Source: Flavobacteriales bacterium (lineage in GTDB: Bacteria > Bacteroidota > Bacteroidia > Flavobacteriales > Flavobacteriaceae). From it: a stretch of DNA of 64,000 nt. Each line of letters starts with the position of its first letter. The stretch's first letter is position 1. This document shows positions 1 through 7,564 of the stretch, in pieces. The position numbers and the translations under genes were made by a program. The notes beneath the pieces were generated by a model that ran no database searches, was not told the DNA's origin, and saw only the letters and a program-made list of their open reading frames with translations. The stretch is from positions 1-64,000 of the forward strand of contig JALWTX010000011.1 in assembly GCA_026993355.1 (NCBI GenBank). Direction: 5' to 3'.

Positions 1-56
1 AAACTATAATCCTTCTGTGTGCGTTTAACGTAAACGCTTTTGTCTTTTTCTTTCAT
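1..56 (-). CDS. IS3-type transposase orfA, N-terminal fragment cut by the window edge
   Basis: Reading leftwards from an ATG at 54-56, the 18 visible codons give MKEKDKSVYVKRTQKDYS. The K-R-T-Q-x-D-Y-S core resembles the N-terminus of Bacteroidota IS3-family OrfA proteins, which continue into a helix-turn-helix that binds the IS ends. The rest lies outside the window, so I cannot tell whether the element is intact. A Y1 transposase remnant lies 275 bases away, so this edge is a mobile-element zone. The call rests on 18 residues of motif memory only. Confidence 0.5.
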   Translation of the reverse strand, partial: MKEKDKSVYVKRTQKDYS

Positions 57-79
57 TACACTTCTTTTTTTGTGTAACG

Positions 80-220
80 CTATTTCAGGACGAGACATAT
101 TGGTAATAAAAAAAATTCATTATTTGTGTCATCTTTTTTAACAATTTCTGTTCTAACAAAAACAAAGTCATTATTTTTATCAATTTTATGAACCTTTTGT
201 ATTTCTTTTATTTTCTTCAT
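80..220 (-). CDS. small hypothetical ORF upstream of the IS fragment
   Basis: A 46-codon frame starts at 218-220, preceded by GGAG about 8 bases upstream (an unusually good ribosome binding site for this phylum), and stops at 80-82. The product is charged at the N-terminus (MKKIKEIQKVHKIDKNND) and hydrophobic at the C-terminus (FFLLPICLVLK). I do not recognise it. It could be a real small gene, a remnant of a gene broken by the neighbouring IS, or chance. Confidence 0.25.
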   Translation of the reverse strand: MKKIKEIQKVHKIDKNNDFVFVRTEIVKKDDTNNEFFLLPICLVLK

Positions 221-330
221 TTTAATTACTCCATATAAAAATATTGTCAAATTTTGAACTATTAAATGGTTTTAATTGTGTACACACATATTAGTTATTT
301 GTGGTAAAAATTTAATTGCTAACTCTAGCG

Positions 331-420
331 TTAAACCATATCAACACGAAATATTTTCCGGCTAAAAACATCAATCCAATCCACCACAATCATTGTAACG
401 AAATACGCCTTAGCTTGCAT
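331..420 (-). pseudogene. fragment of a REP-associated (Y1/IS200-like) transposase
   Basis: From an ATG at 418-420 the frame reads MQAKAYFVTMIVVDWIDVFS and then RKIFRVDMV before a stop at 331-333. The pattern AYFVT..VVDWIDVF.RK is the characteristic opening of Bacteroidota RAYT / Y1-transposase proteins, which normally run to about 180 residues with a HUH motif and a catalytic Tyr; none of that remains here. A GAAGGAGAT sequence lies upstream of the start. The 3' break is followed by a short hairpin (312-335). RAYTs mobilise short palindromic repeats, which are abundant further right in this window. Confidence 0.6.
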
Positions 421-602
421 CGCTTATATTATCTCCTTCTTCAAAATTGATTATTTTGCTATAACACAAATATAAGATATAATTAATGATTTCAACTTTT
501 AGTTATATCCATCAGTAATGAAAGAAACCAACCGGGTCAAAAAACCGGCCACGGTTAAATAAACGCATCGTTTAAAATATACTTTTATTACAAGATTAAT
601 CG

Positions 603-610
603 TATCTTTG
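603..610 (+). promoter_or_regulatory. -7 promoter box (TATCTTTG) for the TPP riboswitch transcript
   Basis: TATCTTTG matches the Bacteroidota -7 consensus TAnnTTTG exactly. Initiation about 7 bases downstream would put the transcript start at or just before 617, the first base of the long helix enclosing the riboswitch. No clear -33 TTG was seen at the expected distance. Confidence 0.6.
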
Positions 611-616
611 CACGCG

Positions 617-723
617 AAAAAACAGGGGTGCTCGAAATAACGAGCTGAGATCATACCCTTAGAACCTGAACAGGTAATGCTGTTAAGGAAGCTAATACCC
701 AATGTATCTTTCCCTTGTTTTTT
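617..723 (+). promoter_or_regulatory. TPP (thiamine pyrophosphate) riboswitch
   Basis: The conserved THI-box elements occur in order: GGGGTGCTCG (625-634), a hairpin GCTCG/CGAGC, CTGAGATCATACCC (645-658), GAACCTGA (662-669) and the CAGGTAATGCTG region (671-682). The aptamer senses TPP and represses the thiamine-related gene behind it. AAAAAACAGGGG at 617-628 can pair over 12 bp (one G-U) with CCCTTGTTTTTT at 712-723, enclosing the aptamer and ending in a T-run. This may be an extended P1 or a terminator-like expression platform. The 3' limit is uncertain because the bases right after the core (CTAATACCC) do not form an obvious classical P1. The next gene starts at 766. Confidence 0.9.
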
Positions 724-765
724 ACATTTTATCTTAATGTTTAATAATTGTAAAAAGCAAAACAA

Positions 766-3117
766 ATGAAAAAATTAACTTTACTAATCTGGTTTTTAGG
801 CCTGAGTATAACTTGGGCACAAACCGTGAAAATTGCCGGAAAAGTAACCGGGCAAAACCAAAAAGCTTTAAGTGGCGCTAAAGTAGAATTAGAAGAATTG
901 TCGCTTATCCAACGGACAAATGAGCAAGGACAATTTGCATTTTTCGTTGCACCTGGAAAATATACTTTAAAGGTGTCGCATAAAGCCTATCAAACGCAGG
1001 AAATTCAAGTAAAAGCAGACAAAGACATTTTTTTAAACATTCAATTACAACCGGCTTCAGAGCAGTTAGAAGAAGTGATTATAAATGCCGTGAAAGCCAC
1101 GCCGGATATGCCAGTCGCACAAACTAATGTCAAAAAAGAGGAGATTGAGGCCCAAAATTTAGGTCAGGATATTCCTTTTTTACTCGAAACATTACCGGGC
1201 GTTGTCGTTACCTCTGATGCCGGAGCAGGGATAGGTTATACGGGCATCCGTATCCGGGGTATTAGTGCACAACAAATAAATGTCACGCTCAACGGTATCC
1301 CGTTTAACGACCCCGAATCGCAAAGTGTTTATTGGGTAGATGTGCCTGATATTGCTGCTGCCACCCAAAACATTCAAATACAGCGGGGAGTTGGGACGTC
1401 TACCTTTGGTACAGGTGCGTTTGGGGCCAGTCTCAACTTAGAAACCAATCTTTCACACCAACAAGCTTTTGCGGCCATACAAACAGCCGCCGGAAGTTTT
1501 AATACTTTTAAATATGGCATACAAGGCAGCACCGGTTTGCTTGATAATCACTTTTCTTTTAATGGTCATTTTTCTAAAACCACCTCTGACGGTTATATTG
1601 ACCGTGCCAGTGCCAATTTAAAATCGTATTATGTCTCAGGACTTTATCAAGATAAACATAATACCCTCAAAGCCATCGCATTTGGCGGTCACGAAATCAC
1701 CTATCAAGCATGGTATGGTGTAGATAAAAATACGTTTGATACCAATCCGACTTTTAATTATGCCGGCGCTATTTATGATCAAAATTGGCAAGTAACCGGT
1801 TTTTATGACAACCAAGTGGACAACTATCAGCAAGACCATTATCAATTGCATTACAGCCATAAGTTTAACCATCGTTTTAATTTAAATTTGGCAACACATT
1901 ATACCTACGGACGTGGTTATTACGAACAATATAAACAGGATGAAGATTTTTCTGACTATGGCTTATCACCCATCAGCATTAACGGTCAAACCATTGACAA
2001 GACAGACTTGGTAAGACGCAAATGGTTAGACAACGATTTTTACGGTGCCATTGCCTCGGTTGATTACCGTTCTTCAGTCGGTCATTATATTTTAGGTTTA
2101 TCTGCCAATGAATATGACGGCCGGCACTTTGGGCGCATTATTTGGGCGCAATACGCCTCGGACAGTAAAATAAAACATGAATATTATCGTAATACCGGCA
2201 TTAAAAAATCCATCAATGGTTTTGCCAAATCAGTGTACAAAATTACACCACAACTCAAATTATTTACCGATATCCAATTTCGGCGTATCGACTACAACGT
2301 AGATGGAACAGTTGCCTGGCAAACGCCCTGGCAATTAGAAGACCATTTATTTTTTATGAATCCGAAAATCGGCTTATATTATAGCATAAATAACTTACAT
2401 CAGGTATACTTATCGGCCGCACAAACACATCGCGAACCCAATCGTGACGATTACCAAAATGCTACCAATGGCAAACCTAAACCCGAAACATTAAATGACA
2501 TAGAAGCCGGTTGGAAATACCAAAATACTAAGCTTAAAGTCGAAGCCAATATTTATGGGATGTTTTATAAAGACCAATTGGTCTTGACAGGTCAAATAAC
2601 CAATGTGGGCGATCCTATTAGAGAAAATGTCGGCGAAAGTCACCGTATTGGGTTGGAATTACAAGCCGGCTACCGGCTTAATAAAAAATTTAGCTTTGAA
2701 GGCAATTTAAGCTTAAGCGATAACCGTAACAAAGAATATATAGCCAATGAAAACGGACAGTTGGTCACCTATAATAATACCAAAATAGCCTATTCTCCTT
2801 CTACAGTGGGAGCGGCCATACTTACCTTTAAACCCTTGGAGAATGTAAAAATTCAAGCCATTAGTAAATATGTAGGTGAGCAATATATGGACAACCGAAA
2901 TATTGCGGCTTCCAAACTGCCGGCTTATTGGGTCGAAAATTTATTGATAAACTACCGGGTAACGAGCTCTTATTTCAAAGATGCCTCTTTAAGCCTTAAA
3001 CTCAATAATATTTTTAACAAAAAATATGCCTCAAACGGTTATATGTGGGGGGACACACCTTATTATTTTCCACAAGCAGGATTTAACTTTTTGGCAGGAT
3101 TAAAAGTGAAATTCTAA
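766..3117 (+). CDS. TonB-dependent outer-membrane receptor under TPP riboswitch control (probable thiamine uptake)
   Basis: This is a 783-residue outer-membrane receptor: signal peptide (1-18, cleavage after WAQ), a carboxypeptidase-regulatory-like beta domain (about 20-95), a plug domain (about 115-230, with GIRIRGISAQQINVTLNGIP) and a 22-strand-type barrel ending in ...GLKVKF. Energy would come from TonB-ExbBD. The upstream TPP riboswitch makes thiamine or a phosphorylated thiamine the likely ligand, as proposed for the omr1 receptors of Bacteroidota (established by comparative genomics; the ligand here is inferred). No pnuT-type inner-membrane transporter, thiamine pyrophosphokinase or SusD partner lies beside it; the next gene is rlmB behind a terminator, so it is probably a single-gene transcript. 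Confidence 0.85.
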   Translation: MKKLTLLIWFLGLSITWAQTVKIAGKVTGQNQKALSGAKVELEELSLIQRTNEQGQFAFFVAPGKYTLKVSHKAYQTQEIQVKADKDIFLNIQLQPASEQLEEVIINAVKATPDMPVAQTNVKKEEIEAQNLGQDIPFLLETLPGVVVTSDAGAGIGYTGIRIRGISAQQINVTLNGIPFNDPESQSVYWVDVPDIAAATQNIQIQRGVGTSTFGTGAFGASLNLETNLSHQQAFAAIQTAAGSFNTFKYGIQGSTGLLDNHFSFNGHFSKTTSDGYIDRASANLKSYYVSGLYQDKHNTLKAIAFGGHEITYQAWYGVDKNTFDTNPTFNYAGAIYDQNWQVTGFYDNQVDNYQQDHYQLHYSHKFNHRFNLNLATHYTYGRGYYEQYKQDEDFSDYGLSPISINGQTIDKTDLVRRKWLDNDFYGAIASVDYRSSVGHYILGLSANEYDGRHFGRIIWAQYASDSKIKHEYYRNTGIKKSINGFAKSVYKITPQLKLFTDIQFRRIDYNVDGTVAWQTPWQLEDHLFFMNPKIGLYYSINNLHQVYLSAAQTHREPNRDDYQNATNGKPKPETLNDIEAGWKYQNTKLKVEANIYGMFYKDQLVLTGQITNVGDPIRENVGESHRIGLELQAGYRLNKKFSFEGNLSLSDNRNKEYIANENGQLVTYNNTKIAYSPSTVGAAILTFKPLENVKIQAISKYVGEQYMDNRNIAASKLPAYWVENLLINYRVTSSYFKDASLSLKLNNIFNKKYASNGYMWGDTPYYFPQAGFNFLAGLKVKF

Positions 3118-3138
3118 AGAATAAATTTTTTCGACAAG

Positions 3139-3168
3139 CCGCCTGACCAATCTGATCAGGCGGTTTTT
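3139..3168 (+). terminator. Rho-independent terminator after the receptor gene
   Basis: CCGCCTGA (3139-3146) pairs with TCAGGCGG (3156-3163), followed by TTTTTAT. It lies 21 bases after the receptor stop codon and before the rlmB promoter. Confidence 0.9.
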
Positions 3169-3212
3169 ATTAAACGATATAAGCACAAACTTTTTATCCG
3201 CAAATTTTGTTG

Positions 3213-3220
3213 TAATTTTG
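3213..3220 (+). promoter_or_regulatory. -7 promoter box (TAATTTTG) for rlmB
   Basis: TAATTTTG matches TAnnTTTG and ends only 4 bases before the ATG at 3225, so the mRNA would be leaderless or nearly so. No convincing -33 element was seen. Confidence 0.45.
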
Positions 3221-3224
3221 CCAT

Positions 3225-3950
3225 ATGAAAAACAATTTAATATATGGCTTACATCCGGTGATGGAAGCCATTAAAGCAGGAAAGCAAATAGATAAAATTT
3301 TTTTGCAAAAAAATCTAAAAGGAGCATCTTCTCAAGAGCTTATAGGTTTATTGCAAGAAAAAGGCTTAAATTACAAATCCGTACCGGTTGAAAAACTAAA
3401 CAAACTAACCCGCGAAAATCACCAAGGTGTCGTGGCTTTTATCAGTCCGGTTAATTTTTATAAATTAGAAGAGATTTTAGAAAAACCCGCCCATAAACCG
3501 CGAACCTTTATTCTATTAGACGGCATAACCGATCCCCGAAATTTCGGTGCGATTATTCGCACAGCTGTTGCGGTATCGGCAAGTGGCATAATAGTGCCCG
3601 AAAATAACAGTGCGCCGGTTAATGAAGACACCGTCAAAACTTCTGCCGGAGGTATTTTTAAAATTCCTTTAATAAAAGTTAAACATTTAAAAGATGCGAT
3701 TTTTTTATTACAAGGAAATGGCATCAAAGTAGTTGCAGCAACCGAAAAAACCGATAACTTAATTTACAATGTCGATTTAAAACCTGATTTTGCCTTGATT
3801 ATGGGAAGTGAAGGAAAAGGCATCAACCGATCTTTACTAAAAATTAGCGACGAAAAAGCCAAATTACCTATGTCCCCTGACATGGATTCTTTAAATGTAT
3901 CGGTGGCCTGTGGCGTTATTTTATACGAAGCTGTCCGGCAACGTCTTTAA
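3225..3950 (+). CDS. rlmB: 23S rRNA 2'-O-methyltransferase RlmB (TrmH/SpoU family)
   Basis: This 241-residue protein methylates the ribose of a guanosine in 23S rRNA (G2251 in E. coli) using SAM. It has the N-terminal substrate-binding domain (about 1-75, with the family signature LIYGLHPVMEAIKAG) and the knotted SPOUT domain: motif 1 DPRNFGAIIRTA (103-114), motif 2 IMGSEGKGI (192-200), and motif 3 MSPDMDSLNVSVACGVILYE (216-235), which builds the knot and SAM pocket. Full length for the family. A -7 box lies directly before the start, and a bidirectional terminator separates it from the convergent lipoprotein gene. Confidence 0.92.
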   Translation: MKNNLIYGLHPVMEAIKAGKQIDKIFLQKNLKGASSQELIGLLQEKGLNYKSVPVEKLNKLTRENHQGVVAFISPVNFYKLEEILEKPAHKPRTFILLDGITDPRNFGAIIRTAVAVSASGIIVPENNSAPVNEDTVKTSAGGIFKIPLIKVKHLKDAIFLLQGNGIKVVAATEKTDNLIYNVDLKPDFALIMGSEGKGINRSLLKISDEKAKLPMSPDMDSLNVSVACGVILYEAVRQRL

Positions 3951-3960
3951 AACTTAATAA

Positions 3961-3988
3961 AAAAACCGGCCATTGTTGACCGGTTTTT
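3961..3988. terminator. bidirectional terminator between rlmB and the 4009 lipoprotein gene
   Basis: AAAAACCGG (3961-3969) pairs with CCGGTTTTT (3980-3988); A- and T-runs on both sides let it serve both convergent genes. Confidence 0.85.
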
Positions 3989-4008
3989 TATGGTTTTAAT
4001 TTTGTAAA

Positions 4009-4818
4009 TTATAAATGAATAATTCTCACATTTCCATTGGGCAATGTCAAAGTTGCTTCTGCATCACAAGCACCATTGCCATAATCCAAGATTGCCACCT
4101 GGCCGTTTTTAGTTATTTTGACCGTTCCGCTGACAAAAAATCGGCAAGGCACTTCACGTCTTAAAGGTGTAACAATTTCCACATCCAATACAGCACCGTT
4201 AAAACGTTCTATATGCGCATTACCGGTAATTAAGAAAACATCATCCGTTCTTGAGGGTGTACCAAAACCTTCAGCCCAAACGCGTGTCCGGGTACCGCTT
4301 CGTTGTGCAGAAAGCCCACTGGGCAATGTTACTGTAAAATCATAATTATGGGTGACTTCAGGATTACCGTCGGCATTTAATTGACGGGTAAAGTCCGCTG
4401 TACCCTCTATTTGAATATCATTGACAGAAAAATTATCAAAAGTAATACTTCCCGTAACACTGTGAGCCATTAAATCTCTATCTCTTGTGATGGTTACCGT
4501 TCCTTTATAGGTATTGCCATTGGGCATAGTGCAACCATTGGCATCAAATTGCCAGGTAATAATCACCGAGGTGCCCGAAATAGTAATTGTCTGCGTTACA
4601 CAGGAAGGCATTTGTGTAGTCGAACGACTGGCGGTATCATTAAAAGCATAGGCATCAACCATGTCTAATAAATCGTCTGTCGCAACATCTGATTCTACAA
4701 CTGCTTTAACTTCGTCATCGGTTAATTGTGCCGTAGCGTCTTTATTGGTTTCTTTTTTACAACTTTGAAAAGCGACAAGGCTGACAAAAGCAATGAGTAA
4801 TAAACTGAGTTTTTTCAT
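4009..4818 (-). CDS. hypothetical lipoprotein
   Basis: This is a 269-residue protein of unknown function. It starts with a lipoprotein signal peptide (MKKLSLLLIAFVSLVAFQSC, lipobox FQSC, lipidated Cys20), then an acidic linker (about 24-60). The rest is Thr/Val/Gly-rich and looks all-beta, with repeated patterns such as TITISGTSVIITWQFDANGC and NGNTYKGTVTITRDRD. Similar secreted or surface lipoproteins are common and largely uncharacterised in Flavobacteriia. It ends convergently to rlmB and diverges from the CNNM gene at 4945. Pairs of cysteines in the mature part could form disulphides. Confidence 0.75.
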   Translation of the reverse strand: MKKLSLLLIAFVSLVAFQSCKKETNKDATAQLTDDEVKAVVESDVATDDLLDMVDAYAFNDTASRSTTQMPSCVTQTITISGTSVIITWQFDANGCTMPNGNTYKGTVTITRDRDLMAHSVTGSITFDNFSVNDIQIEGTADFTRQLNADGNPEVTHNYDFTVTLPSGLSAQRSGTRTRVWAEGFGTPSRTDDVFLITGNAHIERFNGAVLDVEIVTPLRREVPCRFFVSGTVKITKNGQVAILDYGNGACDAEATLTLPNGNVRIIHL

Positions 4819-4906
4819 TTTTAATATTTTTTAAGTTTCTATTACTTAGACAACGCAAAAAAGCAAAGGTTTAATATATAAGAAAAAAGTTTGAGCTAAA
4901 TTTATG

Positions 4907-4914
4907 TATCTTTG
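4907..4914 (+). promoter_or_regulatory. -7 promoter box (TATCTTTG) for the CNNM-radA-nuclease operon
   Basis: TATCTTTG matches TAnnTTTG 30 bases before the ATG at 4945. A TTTG at 4890-4893 is too close (13 bases) to be a standard -33 element. Confidence 0.5.
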
Positions 4915-4944
4915 CTTTAAAGATCATAAGACTTATATCTATTT

Positions 4945-6213
4945 ATGACAACAGACTTATTAATAATTTTGAGCTTGCTCTTGTTATCTGCTTTTTTTTC
5001 AGGCATGGAAATAGCTTTTGTAAGTGCCGACAGGGTTCAATTAGCATTAGATAAAAAAAATCCGGGTATGACCGGAAAAATTTTAGAAAAACTGGCACAA
5101 AAACCCTCTGATTTTATTACAACCATGTTGGTTGGAAATAATGTTGCATTGGTAATATACGGATTTTTTATGGGGGATATTATCATTAAATATTTACACC
5201 GGTTTTGGCCAAATATCAGTAATTTTAATGAACTTTTACTACAAACCATTATTTCTACCCTTATTATTCTTTTTACGGCAGAATTTTTACCTAAGGTAAT
5301 CTTTCAACTGTATGCCAATAAGTTATTACGCCTTTTTGCCCTGCCGGCCTATATTATTTATGTCATTTTTTGGCCGGTGACGCAGTTTATTTTAAAAATA
5401 TCAAATGGCATTCTAAAAATCATATTCAAAACACAAGCAACTGATGTGCAAGAAGCGGTCACTAAAGTAGAATTGGCCAAATTTATATCACAAAAATTAG
5501 AAAATGCCGAGAAACAAAGTGGCGAAACCGATCCGGAATTGGAAATATTGAATAATGCCTTAGACTTTGTCGATGTCAAAGCCCGTGAAATTATGGTCCC
5601 ACGCACCGAAATTGTGGCAATAGAAGATACCGCTGATATAGCCGACTTGAAACAAAAATTTATCGATTCCGGCTTGTCCAAAATTATTGTCTATAAAAAT
5701 AATATTGATGATATAAAAGGTTACGTGCACTCTTTTGAATTGTTTCAAAATCCTAAACGCATTAAATCTATTATACGCGATGTTTTGTTTGTCCCCGAAA
5801 CTATTTCGATACATGAATTACTCAAAAAAATGACCCAAACCAAAAAAAATATTGCCATTGTTTTAGATGAATATGGCGGTACCTCCGGTTTGATAACTTT
5901 GGAAGATATTATTGAAGAAATTTTTGGCGAAATAGAAGATGAGCACGATAAAAATGATCTATTTGAAAAACAAATTGACGAAAATACATACATTTTGTCG
6001 GGGCGGCACGAAATTGAAGATTTGAACAAAAAATACCATTTGGCTATTCCTGAAGATGAAAACTATGAAACATTAGGCGGTTATATTCTCTCTAAAATAG
6101 GTGAAATACCCGAAGAAAATGATACTTTTGATATCGATGACAGATTTCATATCAAAATAAACAAAGCCAATCAAAAGCAAATTCAAAAGGTTGTACTGAA
6201 AAAACTAAGCTGA
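4945..6213 (+). CDS. CNNM/CorC-family transporter-like membrane protein (hemolysin-related, CBS pair)
   Basis: This 422-residue inner-membrane protein has a CNNM (DUF21) membrane domain with about four hydrophobic segments (about 4-24, 58-80, 95-118, 128-150), a CBS pair (about 205-325, with AREIMVPRTEIVAIED and GGTSGLITLEDIIEEIFGEI) and a CorC/HlyC C-terminal domain (about 340-420). Relatives export Mg2+ or other divalent cations; the gliding protein GldE is also a member, and I cannot separate these by eye. The gene lies 10 bases before radA, so the two are probably co-transcribed; the link looks positional rather than functional. Confidence 0.82.
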   Translation: MTTDLLIILSLLLLSAFFSGMEIAFVSADRVQLALDKKNPGMTGKILEKLAQKPSDFITTMLVGNNVALVIYGFFMGDIIIKYLHRFWPNISNFNELLLQTIISTLIILFTAEFLPKVIFQLYANKLLRLFALPAYIIYVIFWPVTQFILKISNGILKIIFKTQATDVQEAVTKVELAKFISQKLENAEKQSGETDPELEILNNALDFVDVKAREIMVPRTEIVAIEDTADIADLKQKFIDSGLSKIIVYKNNIDDIKGYVHSFELFQNPKRIKSIIRDVLFVPETISIHELLKKMTQTKKNIAIVLDEYGGTSGLITLEDIIEEIFGEIEDEHDKNDLFEKQIDENTYILSGRHEIEDLNKKYHLAIPEDENYETLGGYILSKIGEIPEENDTFDIDDRFHIKINKANQKQIQKVVLKKLS

Positions 6214-6223
6214 CAAAAATAAT

Positions 6224-7564
6224 ATGAAACTCAAAACAACATATTATTGTCAAAATTGCGGCACCCAATATTCAAAATGGATGGGGCAGTGCTCCACTTG
6301 TAAAGAATGGAATACAATAGTAGAAGAAGTAATTTCAAAAAAAGAAACTAAAAACCGGTTAAAAACCCCCAAAGGCCGACCGGTTAAACTCATAGAAATA
6401 GATGCTACTGAAGAATATCGCATGCCCACAAACAATGCTGAATTAGACCGCGTTTTAGGAGGTGGCATTGTGCCGGGAAGTGTTATATTATTGGGGGGTG
6501 AGCCCGGTATTGGCAAATCGACATTAATGTTGCAAATAGCCTTACAATTACCCTTAAACACACTGTATATTTCTGGCGAAGAAAGTCCTAAACAAATACG
6601 TATGCGCGCAGAACGTATTGGTCATGATAAGGGCAAAATGAAATTGTTATTTGAAACCAATGTCCAAAAGATATGGCATACCTTGCAACAAGAAAAACCA
6701 GAGATTGTCATCATTGACTCTATTCAAACCTTGCATTCAGATGTAATAGAATCCTCTGCCGGCAGTGTTTCGCAAATCCGGGAATCGGCCGGAGAAATAA
6801 TTAAATATGCCAAACAAACCGGTACGCCGGTTTTCATTATCGGACATATTAATAAAGAAGGCCAAATTGCCGGTCCTAAAGTTTTAGAACATATGGTTGA
6901 TACCGTATTACAATTTGAAGGCGATCGTAATCATTTATTCAGAATATTGCGTGCCCAAAAAAACAGGTTTGGTTCGACCAATGAAATCGGGATTTTCGAA
7001 ATGTATAATAAAGGTTTACGCGAAATTAAAAATCCCTCCAAACTGCTTCTAACCTCAAAAGAAACAGACTTAAGCGGCACAGTAATCTCCGTTGCTATGG
7101 AAGGCATACGGCCATTATTGGTTGAGGTACAAGCCTTGGTCAGCCCTGCCGTCTATGGCACACCACAACGGACGACAACCGGCTACGATACCAAACGTTT
7201 GCATATGATTTTAGCAGTTTTAGAAAAACGCATGGGCATAAAATTGTCCGGTAAAGATGTGTTTTTAAATATTACCGGCGGCATCCGAATTGACGATCCG
7301 GCAATAGACTTGGCTGTCGCAGCAGCCATCTTATCTTCTAATAATGATGCCCCGGTCTCTAATCAATGGGCTTTTGTAGGCGAATTAGGTCTCACGGGTG
7401 AAGTAAGACCTGTCACCCGTATAGAACAACGTATCACCGAAGCAGAAAAATTAGGCTTTGAACGAATCTTCATCTCAAGACATAACAAAATAAATCCGGA
7501 AGATTATAAAATTTCCATCAATGGCATAGGTGAAATAAAAGATTTACAAGCCCTGATTATATGA
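6224..7564 (+). CDS. radA: DNA repair protein RadA (Sms)
   Basis: This is a 446-residue RecA-like hexameric helicase that promotes branch migration in recombination. It shows an N-terminal four-cysteine zinc finger (C9, C12, C23, C26), Walker A GGEPGIGKST (91-100), Walker B around IVIIDSIQT, the RadA-specific KNRFG motif (246-250) and a C-terminal Lon-protease-like domain lacking a catalytic serine. Full length for the family. It is the second gene of a tight operon: 10 bases after the CNNM gene and overlapping the next start by 4 bases (ATGA). Confidence 0.95.
   Translation: MKLKTTYYCQNCGTQYSKWMGQCSTCKEWNTIVEEVISKKETKNRLKTPKGRPVKLIEIDATEEYRMPTNNAELDRVLGGGIVPGSVILLGGEPGIGKSTLMLQIALQLPLNTLYISGEESPKQIRMRAERIGHDKGKMKLLFETNVQKIWHTLQQEKPEIVIIDSIQTLHSDVIESSAGSVSQIRESAGEIIKYAKQTGTPVFIIGHINKEGQIAGPKVLEHMVDTVLQFEGDRNHLFRILRAQKNRFGSTNEIGIFEMYNKGLREIKNPSKLLLTSKETDLSGTVISVAMEGIRPLLVEVQALVSPAVYGTPQRTTTGYDTKRLHMILAVLEKRMGIKLSGKDVFLNITGGIRIDDPAIDLAVAAAILSSNNDAPVSNQWAFVGELGLTGEVRPVTRIEQRITEAEKLGFERIFISRHNKINPEDYKISINGIGEIKDLQALII

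Noticed and set aside
277-286. TGTGTACACA palindrome near the left edge as an operator or IS end
   Set aside because: A single 10-bp palindrome with no second copy, duplication or adjacent regulator; not enough to name a function.
312-335. attC-like integron site near the RAYT fragment (GCTAACTCTAGCGTTA)
   Set aside because: The imperfect hairpin is too short and lacks the paired core sites and an integrase; it is more likely a degraded terminator or end of the transposase remnant.
499-765. 88-codon open frame antisense to the TPP riboswitch
   Set aside because: It lies fully opposite the promoter, aptamer and leader of the receptor gene and resembles no protein; its openness is a by-product of AT-rich DNA.
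766-3117. SusC-type polysaccharide receptor
   Set aside because: No SusD gene follows, the length is below SusC size, and the TPP riboswitch points to a vitamin ligand.
4890-4914. Full -33/-7 promoter for the CNNM gene
   Set aside because: The TTTG is only 13 bases from the -7 box rather than about 19-21, so only the -7 element is reported.
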